This document shows, in pieces, positions 10,101 to 22,209 of a stretch of DNA of 64,000 bases. Both the position numbers and the translations under genes were made by a program. This stretch comes from Serripes groenlandicus (Eukaryota > Mollusca > Bivalvia > Cardiida > Cardiidae). Numbering within the stretch: position 1 is the first letter of the stretch; each line of letters begins with the position of its first letter. The notes under the pieces were generated by a model. The model did no database searches. It had not been told where the DNA came from and saw only the letters and a program-made list of their open reading frames with translations. The stretch is from the NCBI GenBank assembly GCA_031761405.1, contig JASEVX010000007.1, positions 25,136,859 to 25,200,858 of the forward strand, in the 5' to 3' direction.

Positions 10101-11264
10101 TCCTATAAAAGTGCGAAAATTAAACAAAGGGTTTTCTTGGTGTCAGGTGTTTTTCTTGTCCAGGCAGTAAACGTGGAGATAAATTACATCACTATTAGCC
10201 GCGACAAATGAAAAACACCCACATAAATTAATGTCAATTTACGATTCAATTACTAAGCTGCTTGTGTGACTAAACTGCACATAATCTTTTTTTTATTACG
10301 TAGCTCATTTGTGGGTGGGAAATTGCTATGCTTCAATGATTTATGGAAAATAAAGGTCACTTAATTGATTTAACCCTTACCCGTTTGCACATGCATTTTG
10401 ACGCATCTGCAGCATAATTTTTTTTGATAGTGCTTGACAAGAGGAGAAATTACTACATTTGTTTGAAATTGAATGAATTAACTTTGAATTGAAAATGATT
10501 TTAAAGGAAGGAACATACATATTTTATTTTTCCTTTGTTGAACAACTTTGAAACTAGGACAAATTGTGAGGAATAGAAAGGAAAGGATGCATGTTAACTG
10601 ATTATGCTGATAACAATCAGTTTCTCTTTTTCTCACAATGTTTCGAAATCAAATCAAGTGAGGATTATATTCGTAGTACAGCAACAGTATATGCACATAT
10701 AGACACCATATTCTGGCCTGCTAAAATAGATTAGCTTTTGAGACATTTTTCATCGCCATTGCATGCAGTTAAAATGTGGAGATTAACGAGTATCCGGTTT
10801 TGGCATGCTGAGGCATATTACTTATGATTTATTTAATTTTCTAATGGTGATCGCGATATCGGATTCCGACGCGATGCTAGGCATTGGACCGCTAATATCG
10901 CTTTATACTGGAACTCCAGTGTACTACATATGCATGAAAGTACATCATCTTCAAGACTTAATCAAAACACACCAAATTCCAATAACTGGTGGCTAGACTA
11001 TGTCTACAATATTTCTAAATGATCTGATTAAAATTTTACTTTACCATTTGATAAGCTTGTTTCTGTTTGTATTTCTGTAAAACAAAACGAATATTTTTCT
11101 AAAAACAATATACATGTAGCATTGTATGATAAATTTTTCTTGGCAAATGACCAATAAAACACTTCTGCCAACAATTATTTGTGTAGATAATATCCTTTTG
11201 AAGAACAACTAACAACTTTGATAGATCTCACAAAATATGAAACAAGAAGCATGGCAAATAGAAG
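10101..11264. other. No gene recognised; possible old MITE relic near 10370
   Basis: 'TTAACCCTTACCCGTTTGCA' near 10372 followed by 'TTTTGACGCATCTGCAGCA' resembles the TTAACCC... MITE family described at 16698, but no right end was found. The rest shows no signal. Confidence 0.35.
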
Positions 11265-11945
11265 AGGCCCGGAATGGCTCAACTGCAATTAGGAAAACAT
11301 TAAATCACAAAACAGCCCCGCCCCTGGTGGTCTTGTTTTTTGACCAATGAACATGGCTTGAAGGAATTTTGTGGAGTGTCTACCAAGGATCATTTTTGCA
11401 TTTGAAAATCGGCCAGATACTTGCGTCAGAGAAGATTTAAGATTTCACTATAGCCATACAAGGCAAAACCGCCCCGCCACTTAATTGGCATCCATAGTTT
11501 TTGACCAATTAGTTTGGCTTGAAGGAATCTGAAGCGGGTCACCCTAGCAACATTTCTACACAATATTTGAAAATCTGCCAGACATTTTTGGAGGAGCAGA
11601 TTTTTTAAGTTTTCACTTTAGCCATACATGGCAAAATAGACACGCCCTCTGGCGGCCATGTTTTTGGACCAATCAACATGGCTTGAAGGAATCTGATAGA
11701 AAGTTAACCAAGAAACATTTCAACCAAATTATTTGAAAATCGGCCTGACACTTTCAGGAGAAGATATTTCAAGTTTTCACTATAGCAAAAATAGCCCCGC
11801 CCTCTGGCGGCCATGTTTTTCGACCGTGCTACATGGCTTGATAACATCTGATAGAGGATCAAACAAGGAATATTTCTAAAAATTATTTCAAAATCGGCCA
11901 AGCAGGTTCGGAGAAGAAGAATCGGCCAAATGGTTTTGGAGGAGA
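11265..11945 (+). repeat. Dispersed repeat, GGGCCATGATGGCCC family
   Basis: About four ~165-bp units with 'GCCCCGCCCTCTGGCGGCCA', 'TGGCTTGAAGGAATCTGATA', 'TTTGAAAATCGGCC' and 'GAGGAG'. The palindromic head is degenerate here ('GAGGCCCGGAATGGCTCAA'). Confidence 0.8.
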
Positions 11946-12500
11946 ATTAAATTTGTTAAACTTGTTTTCGTTTGGATGCCAGGGAAACCAAAATTCTGCA
12001 TGGATCAAAAACAATTGGAAGAAATCTTACATTCTTTGACATTTCATTGAACCTATATAAAATTCATCCAAGAAAATTGTAATTAACTCGCCAAAGGCAC
12101 CCTCATTACACATATTCTTAAACACGCTTTATAAAAGTTTACATACAATGAAAACTCGTGTAAGTTGCTATCTATATATAATAATTTATACCGTGGTGCA
12201 TGTGCAGGATTTCATTATCATTTGATCTGGGTAAAGCTAATGTCACAAATATTCTCTTTTTTTTTCCCAATAATATATTTTATTCGCACTAAATATTTAC
12301 ATAGCTTTTTCATGTATGATTTACAAACAGGTACATATTATACATTAAAACAGTAAATACATTATTTTAGTTTGTTGCGTTTTATACATTTTTCTTTTTT
12401 CCTTTTCTTCAAAAAAACAAATCATTTTAAATTATTTGTGCATTTCCTTTTTAAATACGATTCTTTAAAAAATAAACAAGAAGAAAAAATAGAGAAAAAA
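11946..12500. other. No gene recognised; AT-rich flank of the LINE
   Basis: Very AT-rich with T-runs near 12258-12270 and 12390-12410. Read on the minus strand these would be A-rich and may include the 3' UTR/tail of the LINE at 12690-14413; its end is not resolved. Confidence 0.35.
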
Positions 12501-12689
12501 CAAGATTAAGGACAGAAAACAAAACATAAAAAAACTAACATAATTATTTGGTGCAAACATTTTGTTAAGGAATAGAAGACTGACAATCGATAGATAAAAA
12601 GTAAAAGCTCGAGTAGAAGATGGAAAAAAATGTTTTCTCGGTTAGATATTTTTAGGATTTTAAAAAATAAATAGCAGTTCAAATACATT

Positions 12690-14413
12690 AGTTAATAAAA
12701 TTTGCCCATTTCCGGTTATGAAATTCTAACTTGTCATCATTTAAAGCAATGTGTTTTTCCATTTCTTTATACAAATAATTTTTGAACGCATTTATACATG
12801 GCATTGTTTTCACATACTTGCTTCTGAAGATAAAATATTTGCTACATAGTATTATATAGTTTTTAAGGATATTTTGTGAACCTTTATCTATCAAACCAAA
12901 AGTGACTGTAAACAAATCAAAAGTGATAGTTATATTTATATTTGACAAAAATGTTTTGAGTTCCGACCAAAAATGTTGGGCATAATGACATTCCCAAAAA
13001 AGATGGTTTACTGTTTCAATATTGCTATTGCAGAAATCACATAAATTTGATTGTATTAAACTTCATTTAAAAAGATATTTATTTGTATTGAAATTCTCTC
13101 AGTTTTGAATCATTAGTAGATTTAAAGGGTAGTGTATAAATGGATTTCCAATTAAACTGGCATGTATCAAATATTGTTTCCCATTTTTTCTGGTTTGACT
13201 AGTAATTTTTCGAATTTTGCTAGTTGGTACTCGTATAAAAATGTGTTTGCTTGTTTTGGCTTGAGTAGCTTACTTAGTAATGTTTCTTTTCTATGATTAT
13301 TAATTTGTTCTGATTTAAGTTGTATTTTCTATTCTTTGGGAATACTTGATATTAAAGACATAAAAAATAGAAGTTCATATAAGTTAATAAAGTCTGAAAA
13401 ATTTATAAAATTCGCGTGTCCGGTAGTCGTATAGTTGTTCAACAGATTGAATTCCCCTATCGTGCCAGATTTTATCAAAAAGAGTTTTATTTCCTACTTT
13501 TTTTTTTGAGTTATTCCATATGAGTTGTTTACCAATGTTGTCTACAACAGAATTATTTATTTCAAACCATGATAACAAAATGTCTTGAAAAAAACTTTTT
13601 TTTTGGAAATAATTGTGTTATGTCTTTTATTTTAAGATTACATTCAAACAATATTTTCCCCCCAAATTTGTCAAGTTTATTTAAGTAAAAAAGTTTCCAA
13701 AGTCCATTATTTGTAGTGTCTAAAAGTCTTCTAATCCAATTCGCTTTTAATGATTTGAGAAATTTATAGATATCAATCATTTTCAGGCCTCCATTTTCAA
13801 TATTTTGAATAATTGATTTACGTTTTATCTTGTCTGTTTTTTTATCCCATAAAAATGCATACATGCTATCATTTATTAGTTTTATTTGTTCTTCTGGTGG
13901 ACTTGGTAAAACAGTTAGGGGATAGATAAGCTTAGGTAAAGAATAACTTTTAATAACAGTAATTTTACCAACTAGAGATAACTTTTTATATTGCCATTGT
14001 TTTAAGCAGTTACAAAATGCGTCTATTTTGGGCGTTAAATTAGATTTAAAAATATTTAAATTGTTTTTATTATTATTGTAAAAAATGATTCCAAGTGTTT
14101 TTGCTTGATCAGAACTCCAAACAAATTTATTTTTTTGACAAAAAGTTATATTTGACAGTTTCAGTAGACCCGCTCTTAATACGGTACATTTTGCTGTGTT
14201 CAATTTCAAACCTCAGATAAAACTAAACTTTTCTAAAACTGATATGAGTGTTTTGAACGATTTTTCTGAACCATCCGTAATAAAAGTTGCATCATCTGCA
14301 AAAAGAGTATTCTTAATCTCATTATTTTTATAATTTATACCTTTAATATTTTCATTTTGTTTTATTTCGTTTGATAAAAGCTCAATACATATAATAAATA
14401 AATATTCTTGCAT
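12690..14413 (-). mobile_element. 5'-truncated L1/Tx1-type LINE, reverse transcriptase C-terminal half
   Basis: Minus-strand frames in order: 14413-14213 with the RT catalytic box 'LFADDATFITDG'; 14209-13562 with 'KLNTAKCTVL', 'KTLGIIFYNN', 'WQYKKLSLVGKITVIKSYSL', 'PKLIYPLTVLPSPP', 'FLWDKK' and 'GGLKMIDI' (L1/Tx1-clade post-RT motifs); 13578-13384; then about 13040-12965 with a CX2C...H...C motif 'CDFCNSNIETVNHLFWEC'; and 12948-12690 ending 'KWANFIN'. Frames are broken by stops and frameshifts near 14210, 13570 and 12950-13380. The 5' side stops just before the FADD box ('LFIICIELLSNEI'), as expected for 5' truncation during target-primed reverse transcription. Clade call is from motif style only. 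Not mobile. Confidence 0.8.
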
Positions 14414-14415
14414 TT

Positions 14416-15795
14416 TAAAATTAAAGTGTTTCCAACAATTGTGTCATGTATTTAAATGAAGTGTCTAAACTTTACCACTGTATCTACATAACCATTATTT
14501 TTGTATGTTACAGCATGAAAATCTCCAGATTCAAACCCTCTACTGTGAAGGTTTTGCAAACATCAATTTGTTTACAGTAATGGGTCAATGTCATGAAAGG
14601 GTCATGGTCAAATTTCCTGTGCTACTGGAAACGTCTTGTCTATAAAACATTTTGTAAATATGAATACCATCTTTCAAGGGATAGAACATAACAAAAGAGG
14701 CCAATTTCAACTCTCAGCTGTCAAGTTTATACCAATATTTAAATATGGACATAATTGGCCCACAGTATGCTCAAGACCTTGGTGTTAACACTACTAACTA
14801 GCCTGTGTCTTGTGCTTGACAATGGTGTCTACTATGTGACAGGAGATACAGAATTGAGTCTTAACTTTAAATATTTCTTCCAAATATTTAGTGGAAATTA
14901 GGATAAGTTCGACGGAATCCTGTGACCTCCAACCTTTGGATACGATTCTTACATATATACGACACATCTACTGATTTTAAATGTAAGCGTCAAATTATTT
15001 ACAAAGTAAATGATTTCAGTAAGAGGACACAAACCCACTTCACAAATATAAATAGTGTTGAGACTTCACAAAGTGCAATCAATCATGTGCCTTTGACATG
15101 TAACTTGTGGACAGATTTCTTGTACAAAACATGTCATAGTATTTGTTGGTGCCAAGTTTTCTACAAACTCAATGATTCACAACAAAGTACCGGTAATGTA
15201 ATATCTTCACTACCACAAATATGAATTACAAAATTCACAAAATGCACCAGTCAGTGATGTGACCTTGAAAAATAACCTTCAAATAAACATTTGGCACACC
15301 TGTCATCCCCCCAAACAAAAAATATGTATTTGCTACATTTGTATTCTCAGTCTTCCACTATCTAGACATAATCAGGTTTTTACTAAGCGTTTAGTTATTC
15401 AGACTCAATCACTAAACCCATCTTTTTCCAACACAAGTCTAATCTTTCCATCTTCCGTTATGTTGAATTTTTCTCTACCTGCAATTTCATATTAAATGTT
15501 ACTTAAATCATTTTTTTTTTAAAATACAAGAACACCTGCATTGACCCTTTCCTTAAACTGAATTCAGTAATTACATTTAAACTTTATGTTTTGTTTAGGT
15601 CAATATATAGATTTTGGACCTGAGAAAGTTATATTGACTGAAGACTTATCCATTACAGTGTTCTGTTGAGGTTGCTTAGTTGATTTAAATGTCGCATAAA
15701 TATTTTGTTATAATAGCAAATTTTGACGCAAACATCCTCCTGATGTGGTTTACCGTAAACAAATTCATACTCTTTTGCAGTTATAAAACAAGATG
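14416..15795. other. Degenerate repeats, no gene
   Basis: 14580-15300 contains loosely repeated phrases such as 'CATGTCATAGTATTTG', 'GTGACCT' and 'AACATTTTGTAAATATGAAT', reminiscent of molluscan repeats with ~140-bp periods. Frames on the plus strand here have no domains. Confidence 0.4.
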
Positions 15796-15972
15796 CAATT
15801 TAATCACATGTGTTGAGACCTCATCACGTGTTTACTTGTTGTTCAAAATGTTTTATTAGATATTTTGATAACTTAGAGTAAGGTAAAATGTTGTCAATGT
15901 ATATGGTAATTGATATGGCAGCATGTTTTGATAACATTATGAGGTCTCAATACATGTGATTAAATTACATTC
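15796..15972. mobile_element. Small fold-back element
   Basis: 'AATTTAATCACATGTGTTGA' plus 'GACCTCAT' at 15798-15826 returns inverted at about 15940-15968 ('ATGAGGTCTCAATACATGTG' plus 'ATTAAATT'), arms of about 28 bp around a ~115-bp centre. MITE-like; target duplication not identified. Confidence 0.6.
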
Positions 15973-16280
15973 TGGAAGAAAGCTTGCGGGTCTAAAATTT
16001 GCATCGTCAATATATTTTACAGAATAAAATACAGAAAATCTTGGCAGACTGTATAGAAAAAAATCTAGTTCATTGAGACATAGTTGAACCAGAATTCTAT
16101 AAATAGACAAAGAGCAAAATCTGTACGAAATATTATATTTAGGCAGAAAAGATTCTGAGCAGAAATAAAGCTGTACAGAATTAATTCTGTATGGAAAGAA
16201 TTACTAAAAATGTGTAGTAATGTTCCCTTTCCCACTTAAAGACAAATTTGCAGCAGAAAACCTGTGATAACATTGTTATT

Positions 16281-16680
16281 ATGCCCCCGGAATCTCCGAT
16301 TCGGTGCGCATCTAGTTTTTGGCCTGTCTGCACGCACGTCTGTCTGTCTGCACGAACAAAACTTTAACCTTGACTACTTTTGAACCATAAGAGGTACGGC
16401 TACCATATTTCACATGTGTATTCCTTGTGACATGACCTTTCTGTCAGTACCAACATTTTTGACCTTGCGACTTTGACCTACATTTTGAAAACTTCTTTGT
16501 CTGTGGCAAAGAAAACTTTAACCTTGACCACTACTTTTGAATCGTAACAGGTACGGCTTCCATATTTCACATGTGTATTCCTTTTGACAAGACCTTTCAT
16601 TCAGTACCAATAGTTTTGACCTTGACCATTACCTTCGACCTAGATGTTGCCATTCGGGGGCATCAGTGTTTCACAAACAC
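16281..16680 (+). repeat. Dispersed repeat, GCCCCCG... type, two internal units
   Basis: 'TGCCCCCGGAATCTCCGATT' opens the copy, and 'CATTCGGGGGCAT' near 16650 closes it. Two ~140-bp internal units share 'AACTTTAACCTTGAC', 'GGTACGGCT' and 'CATATTTCACATGTGTATTC'. A reverse-oriented relative lies at 29466-29690. Confidence 0.75.
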
Positions 16681-16697
16681 ATCTTGTTTCCTATTGT

Positions 16698-16920
16698 TTA
16701 ACCCTTTCCCTCATACTACAATTATGCCAGCAGACGACTTTAAATGTATTTTGTCAAAACATAGAAAATCTCTCCATAATTGAATGGATAACCTATGACA
16801 AAAAGTGGAAAACATTGTGGCAATAGGAGTTTTGTGCAATTTCTTCTTTTGTCACTATGTTTTCAAAAAGCCGTCTGCTGCAGAGGCGTCAGAAAGCGTC
16901 TATATGAGGGAAAGGGATAA
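16698..16920. mobile_element. TTAA-flanked MITE, copy A
   Basis: Terminal inverted repeats: left 'TTAACCCTTTCCCTCATA', right 'TATGAGGGAAAGGGATAA'. The inner part contains 'GTCTGCTGCAGAGGCGTC' and a self-complementary 'GGCAATAGGAG...TTCTTTTGTCA' core. Length 223 bp, the same as copy B at 47337-47559. TTAA at the ends is the target of piggyBac and Kolobok transposons; the CCC start of the repeat is more piggyBac-like. No transposase of either type is encoded inside. Confidence 0.85.
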
Positions 16921-17780
16921 AACACCTTCGATGATAGGACAAACCCTTGTAAGTTTTAAATAATGGCTAGTTAATACACTTAGTATAGCTCTGTAATCTG
17001 TTTGCATCATTGTTGCTAATATTAATAATTCTAACCTGCTAATCAATTAACAACAGTTGTAGTATAGACCAAATGCTTTACATGTATAATATTAAACTGT
17101 TCACCGCTCAGAGTCCTAAGGCTTAAATAGTATGTTCCTGGTTAACACAATTTTTACCTAGTCCTATGTTGTTACTATTCCTTCTGATTTGAACACCTGT
17201 AAACTTGAATCAGGGAAATACAAATATAATGGTCTCTCAAATATACAAATAAAACAGATTGTGTTTACATGTTGATGATTGAATATATGGCACATACATG
17301 TACAGACAGAGCAGCTTTATAGAACACAAGATACCATTTACATATGTGCAGATGATGAACTTCATACAGCAGGTCTGTATGAAAAACATTTTCTAATCAC
17401 CTATGATATAAAAGGTCACCTATGTATCATAAACATTGTATTTTTTTTCAATGGCAGACATACATTACATGTTAATTGTTCGGTCCTTTCTCCTGAACCT
17501 TCATGGCTGTTTGGACGAATTTACTAGATAATCCCTATTGTTTTTAGGGTCGAATTCGTCGCGTTCAATATCAATAGAACCCTTTGACCAAGAGTCTTCA
17601 AACTTCACAGGATGATTGGACTCCTTGAGTAAGTGACCCCTATTGTTTTGGGGGGGGGGTCACTGGGCTAAATGTCAAGTCACAGGGACCTGTAAATGTC
17701 AAATCCATTACCGCTCAATATCTCAAGAACACTTAGACCCGGAGTCTACAAGCTTCATAGCATGATTGGACTTCGTGAAT
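16921..17780. other. No gene; dispersed repeat at about 17540-17780
   Basis: 17540-17780 has the repeat phrases 'CTCAATATCTCAAGAACAC', 'CTTCATAGCATGATTGGACT', 'GTGACCCCTATTG' and a run of nine or ten G near 17650. The rest shows nothing recognisable. Confidence 0.45.
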
Positions 17781-18019
17781 AGATGAAATTTAAAACTATT
17801 ACTGAGATTCGTGTATACCTTTCAGATCACTGTGTTTATAAGAAATGGATATATCGGTGCATAACGAATGGAGACGTTTTATCAGCAGACATATTTGGGA
17901 GGAGGAACACAACACGGGCGCCTGATTATGTTAGTGAAAGTAATGCAGAACCATCTGAAGTTAATTTTAAAGGACTGTAGAGAAACCTCAAATTACAATT
18001 CAGGCATCAAGATAAAAAA

Positions 18020-19080
18020 AACAAGTAAAAAGGCTCTGCTGTGTCTATTGTGAGGCACTAACTACCAAACTTGCAAGGCATTTAAAAATAGACATTCCAA
18101 TGAACTGGAAGTGGCGCGAGCTTTGTTATCAACAAATGTCAACTGAAAGACAAAAATGCATGGGCATAGCTACCAGCTAAAGGAAGCTTTGCACATAACT
18201 CAAATGTGAAAATGAAAGGTTCTGGTGTCCTGAAACAAAGTACAGACCGAGAGAAAATAAGTAAGATAGGGAATATCTATCATGTGAATGTTGCAATGCA
18301 GAGTTTGTTTCTACAGATATGTGGAAACATCATAAAGCCTGTCCAGCAAAGCCAGCATATGCAAAAAGTGATGCTCCAGTGAAGAATTTCAGATTATTGC
18401 TTCCTGTCGACAGTCTGTGCTCTAATGCATTCAGGGAAAATTTGTTAAGCAAGATAAGGAGTGATATTATTACAGTCAAGGTTCAAGCAGATCCTCTGAT
18501 CATTCAGTTCGCTGAGAGAAAATTTGAAAAACTGGAATTTAGTGTGTTGGGGCGACTTCTGTTAGTTATTTCTGAGATGGACTCCAGTATAACAATGTTA
18601 TCTCAGCGTATTTCAGTACAAAAATGGGAACTCCTTCTTGATGGAGTAAAAAGTGTTGTTGACTATGATAAATTGTCACAAACATTCAGTAAACCTTCCC
18701 TAGTACAAAAAAGTGGTCATTACCTGAACAAATGGGCCAACATAATGATGAATAATGCCCGGAAACTTGGTGAAAGTTTCTTGAGGTATACGAAGAAGAA
18801 TGGACAGACAGGATAGGCATTGGGTAAATCTCTATGAATTAAGATTATCTGTGTTATTGTGGCTTGGTCATTCTTGAAAATATGCCCCTTTACTTGTCAA
18901 ACATTTAGTAAACCTTCCTTAGCACAAAGTAAAATGGTCATTACCTTAACAAATATGCCAAAGTAATGATGAATAATGCCCGGAAACTTGGTGAAACAGT
19001 TTCTTGAGGTATACGAAGATGAATGGACAGACTGGATAGGCAGCCAGGCTTTTGAGTTACAGCCTGATGTAGTTCAGGTT
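18020..19080 (+). pseudogene. C2H2-type multigene-family member, partly duplicated pseudogene
   Basis: Translation gives a CX2C...H finger ('CCVYCEALTTKLARHL'), a 'GSFAHNSNV' segment, a second finger ('CECCNAEFVSTDMWKHHKAC'), and then an open frame of 165 codons (18319-18816) with 'DPLIIQFAERKFEK', 'LGRLLLVISEMD' and 'FSKPSLVQKSGHYLNKWA'. After an internal duplication, 'FLEVYEDEWTDW' follows. I recognise this order (paired fingers, DPLI, GRLL, PSLxxKxGHxLxK, EW) from an uncharacterised family expanded in bivalves and fish; no function is known to me. Stops interrupt the finger region and a ~220-bp tandem duplication (18680-18825 against 18900-19045) breaks the 3' part. No intact start was found. 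Confidence 0.65.
18680..19045 (+). repeat. Imperfect ~220-bp tandem duplication in coding sequence
   Basis: 'CAAACATTCAGTAAACCTTC' at about 18680 recurs as 'CAAACATTTAGTAAACCTTC' at about 18898, and 'GAATAATGCCCGGAAACTTG' occurs near 18751 and 18970. The copies differ by scattered substitutions and indels. Confidence 0.85.
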
Positions 19081-19131
19081 TCTGTACTAGGAATGCGATT
19101 TTTTATTTTGATTGTTCGCATCCTAGTACAG
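19081..19131. repeat. Short palindrome
   Basis: 'TGTACTAGGAATGCGA' is followed after about 19 bp by 'TCGCATCCTAGTACA', giving a stem of about 15 bp with one mismatch. Confidence 0.8.
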
Positions 19132-19249
19132 GTGCCATCACCAAAAAAAGATGAGACATTTGCGCAATATATGTCCATCTGGCTGACTAAATATAAGAAA
19201 AAAACTTATTTGAAAACAGCAGCCCTAAACCTGTTTAAATATCTCTGTA

Positions 19250-19251
19250 TA

Positions 19252-19286
<35 letters not shown>

Positions 19287-19465
19287 ATGTCTGTCTCTTT
19301 CTCCCTCTCTCTCTTTCTGCCTCTCTGTCTGTCTGTCTGTCTGTCTCTTTCTCTATCTCTCTATGTATGTCTCGCTGCCTGTCTGTTTCTCTTTTCTCTA
19401 TCTGTCTGTCTCTGTCTATCTGACTCTCTCTGCCTGTATGTCTGACTCTGTCTGTCTGTCTCGCT
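19250..19465 (+). repeat. CTGT/CTCT microsatellite
   Basis: About 215 bp of interrupted (CTGT)n and (CT)n. The Ser/Leu/Cys-rich frames across it are products of the repeat, not genes. Confidence 0.97.
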
Positions 19466-19639
19466 GTTTTCGGGATATAATTGTTTGATTGCAGTTATAG
19501 TTTTATATGTATTTTCAGTGCAGACACGTTTTGAAATATGCAGGATAATTAATCACTCAGACGGTCATTAAATTATTGGTAATATAGGCGCACAGTATTG
19601 AGGTCCGAATGCATCGATTATTAGATCACGTGGAATATT

Positions 19640-19700
19640 GCTATATAAGCTCGGGTTTCTAGTAGATCAGTCAGTCTGTGTTTTGAAATCAGCAAAAACA
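19640..19700 (+). promoter_or_regulatory. TATA-type core-promoter-like sequence
   Basis: 'TTGCTATATAAGCTCGGGTT' is followed about 25-35 bp later by 'GATCAGTCAGTCTGTG', a good initiator-like context. No coding frame follows that I recognise; it may be a relic promoter of a mobile element. Confidence 0.3.
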
Positions 19701-19967
19701 CATCTGCATGCCTCAATCGGTTCAAACCTGTTCGTGTACTTCGTCACAGCAGTACACGTGACAGTCCTCTTACATGCATAATATTGGTTTGCTTACTTTC
19801 ACTATTTTTGAGATAGATATATGGGAAATCAATTGATGGGGGCAATTTTCTTTGAAAACCTAGATTTGAACATTTTGCATTCAATTTCATATTTTCTGTC
19901 TAAATATTGTACGGATTTTTATGTAGATACATTATGACAATATGTTTTCAATATGAACACCAAATAT

Positions 19968-21277
19968 GTTGGTCCATACCTTTTTTTTAGATTTCACTTG
20001 ACCTAAGGGGTTGTATATTTGTTCAGCTATGTTTATTTACCAGGAAGATAACAAATCAATTTATTTTGTTGATAAATGATTTTATCACATAACTTGCACT
20101 CCAGGAGTGACATAAAGCAGTGACATAAATATCATATGTAACTAGTTACATAAATAGCCGATTCACAGCACGTATGTGACGTCACTTTAAATGACATCAT
20201 ATTGTTTACAATTGTTCTGAATTTCAGCATTTATTAAAACTATTGTTTAAAGAGAATAAATCTAGATAAATGAAATGTTATAAGTGCCTTGTTGCTAATT
20301 TTGTATAACATCAAAAGGTTATTAATAGGGACTACATTTTACAGTGGAAGTATGCATTTAAATTTCGGGGTGAACTTCGGTCACTGTTTATATGAGGACG
20401 AAGAAAGATCGATTTAAAGATTGAAAACAATCTTTTTATGGTGTTATGTGATAAATAGAATCTTACATTCGTGCTTATTTGATATTGTTTTTATGAAACT
20501 CGTCGACTGAAACGAATATGACGCTCGGCAGAGCCTCGCGTCATATTATTTCAGTCGACTCGTTTCATAAAAACAATTAACAAATAAGCACTCATGTAAG
20601 ATCCTCTATTTATGATATGGGAGGCACAGAATGTTCAAGATTTGTACATCTTTTGCGTTAAGTTGGTCCATACTTTTTTTTAGATTTCACATGACCTAAG
20701 TGATTGAATATTTTTTCAGCTATGTTTATTTATCATGTAGATACAAAATCTAATAATTTTGTTGATAAATGATTTTATCACATAACTTGCACTCCAGAAG
20801 TGACATAAAGCAGTGACATAAATATCATATGTAACTAGTTACATAAATAGCCGACTCACAGCACGTATGTGACGTGACTCCAGTGAGACGTCCCTTTTCA
20901 ATGACAGCATATTGTTTACAATTGTTCTGAATTTCGGCATTTATTAAAAATATAGTTTAAAGAGAATGAATCTCGATAAATGAAACGTTATAAAATAAAA
21001 GCATTGTTGCTAAGTGTGTATAAAATCAAAAGGTTATTGATAGGGACTACATTTTACAGTGGACGTATGCATTAGAACTTCGGGGTGAACTTCGGTCACT
21101 GTTTATATGAGGACGAAGAAAGATCGATTTAAAGATTGAAAACAATCTTTTTATGGTGTTATGTGATAAATAGAATCTTACATTCGTGCTTATTTGATAT
21201 TGTTTTTATGAAACAATATCAAATAAGCACTCATGTAAGATCCTCTATTTATGATATGGGAGGCACAGAATGTTCAA
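19968..21277. repeat. Tandem duplication of a ~690-bp unit
   Basis: Unit 1 is 19968-20661 and unit 2 is 20662-about 21277; both begin 'GTTGGTCCATAC' and end 'GGCACAGAATGTTCAA'. They share 'CTTGCACTCCAG', 'GTGACATAAAGCAGTGACAT' and 'TTCGGGGTGAACTTCGGTCA'. Unit 2 lacks the centre of the palindrome present in unit 1. Confidence 0.9.
20445..20620. repeat. Long palindrome in unit 1 of the duplication
   Basis: Arms of about 75 bp ('AAATAGAATCTTACATTCGT', then 'GTTTTTATGAAACTCGTCGA', and their inverted copy ending near 20618) around a small 'GCTCGGCAGAGC' centre. The equivalent in unit 2 (about 21168-21256) keeps only the outer arms. Confidence 0.88.
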
Positions 21278-21284
21278 TATGATA

Positions 21285-21965
21285 AACTATTTATATTAAA
21301 ATATACCCAACGACTTAAATATCAATACATACATAATTGGATTGATTGATTGTGTAGAAAGCAGATAACTATGTACACAGACATTTTAAAATACATTTTG
21401 GCAAGGAAACCTTACTTAAATATAATTGATATAGGTAAATTTAAAAAATGCATGGCTTCTTTTAGATTTGATGATAGAAAAGGGTAGGTACTAAATGCTT
21501 TTTCTAGAAGACGGAATGTGTCCATACTTTGAAAATTATATTTATAATGAATTTCATTTTGTGTTGAAATGTCCCCTCTGCAATGAAATTCATGTAAAAT
21601 ATATAAATACATCGTATGCTACTAATGCAAGCCATGAGAAGTTTTGTAACCTTATGGCTTCATCTTCTTATACCGTTATCCGTTACCTCGCTATGTGTTT
21701 GTATATGCGAGTTCATGAAAGACACTGTATCATTTTCTGTTGATAGTGTGTTTGTTTCTGTTCTGTTCTTCAAATATGTTAAACAAATACTAACATCGTT
21801 GGGAAATAACATGTTTACTTTTTTAAATATTACTTTTTGAACATGTCTCATTGCGTGTATAATCTGTCATTGCATTATATTCATATTTGATTGTATATAG
21901 GTATTTGTAACATTTTGTTGATTATGCATTAAAACTATCATATCGATATTATTATTATCTTTTCC
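21285..21965 (+). mobile_element. LINE 3' fragment with tail (same family as 7892-8707)
   Basis: Broken frames give 'KLFILKYTQRLKYQYIHNW', 'KPYLNIIDIGKFKKCMASFR' and, in another frame, 'NEFHFVLKCPLC' followed by 'VKYI', the terminal cysteine/His region of this LINE. A 3' UTR-like AT-rich stretch follows and ends in 'ATCGATATTATTATTATC' near 21950. 5'-truncated and decayed. Confidence 0.6.
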
Positions 21966-22209
21966 TTACACAATATTCAGCATGAACATAGCATGCCCAC
22001 CAATATTGCATGTGTAAGGACAATATGTAAAAGTGATTACAAAAAAAATGAGAAGATTCACAATAAGTGTTGTATTATCCATTGCAAATGCGCATAACTA
22101 TTAACAGAGTCAAACGTATTTTCTCTATCTCCTCTGTCAGTCTTTTTCTATTGCTGAAAGAAATTGTTATAATTAGAGAAATATCTTTATAATGTTAAAC
22201 ATATTTATT

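Noticed and set aside
19251..19488. Ser/Leu/Cys-rich frames with apparent transmembrane segments
   Set aside because: Direct translation of the CTGT/CTCT microsatellite.
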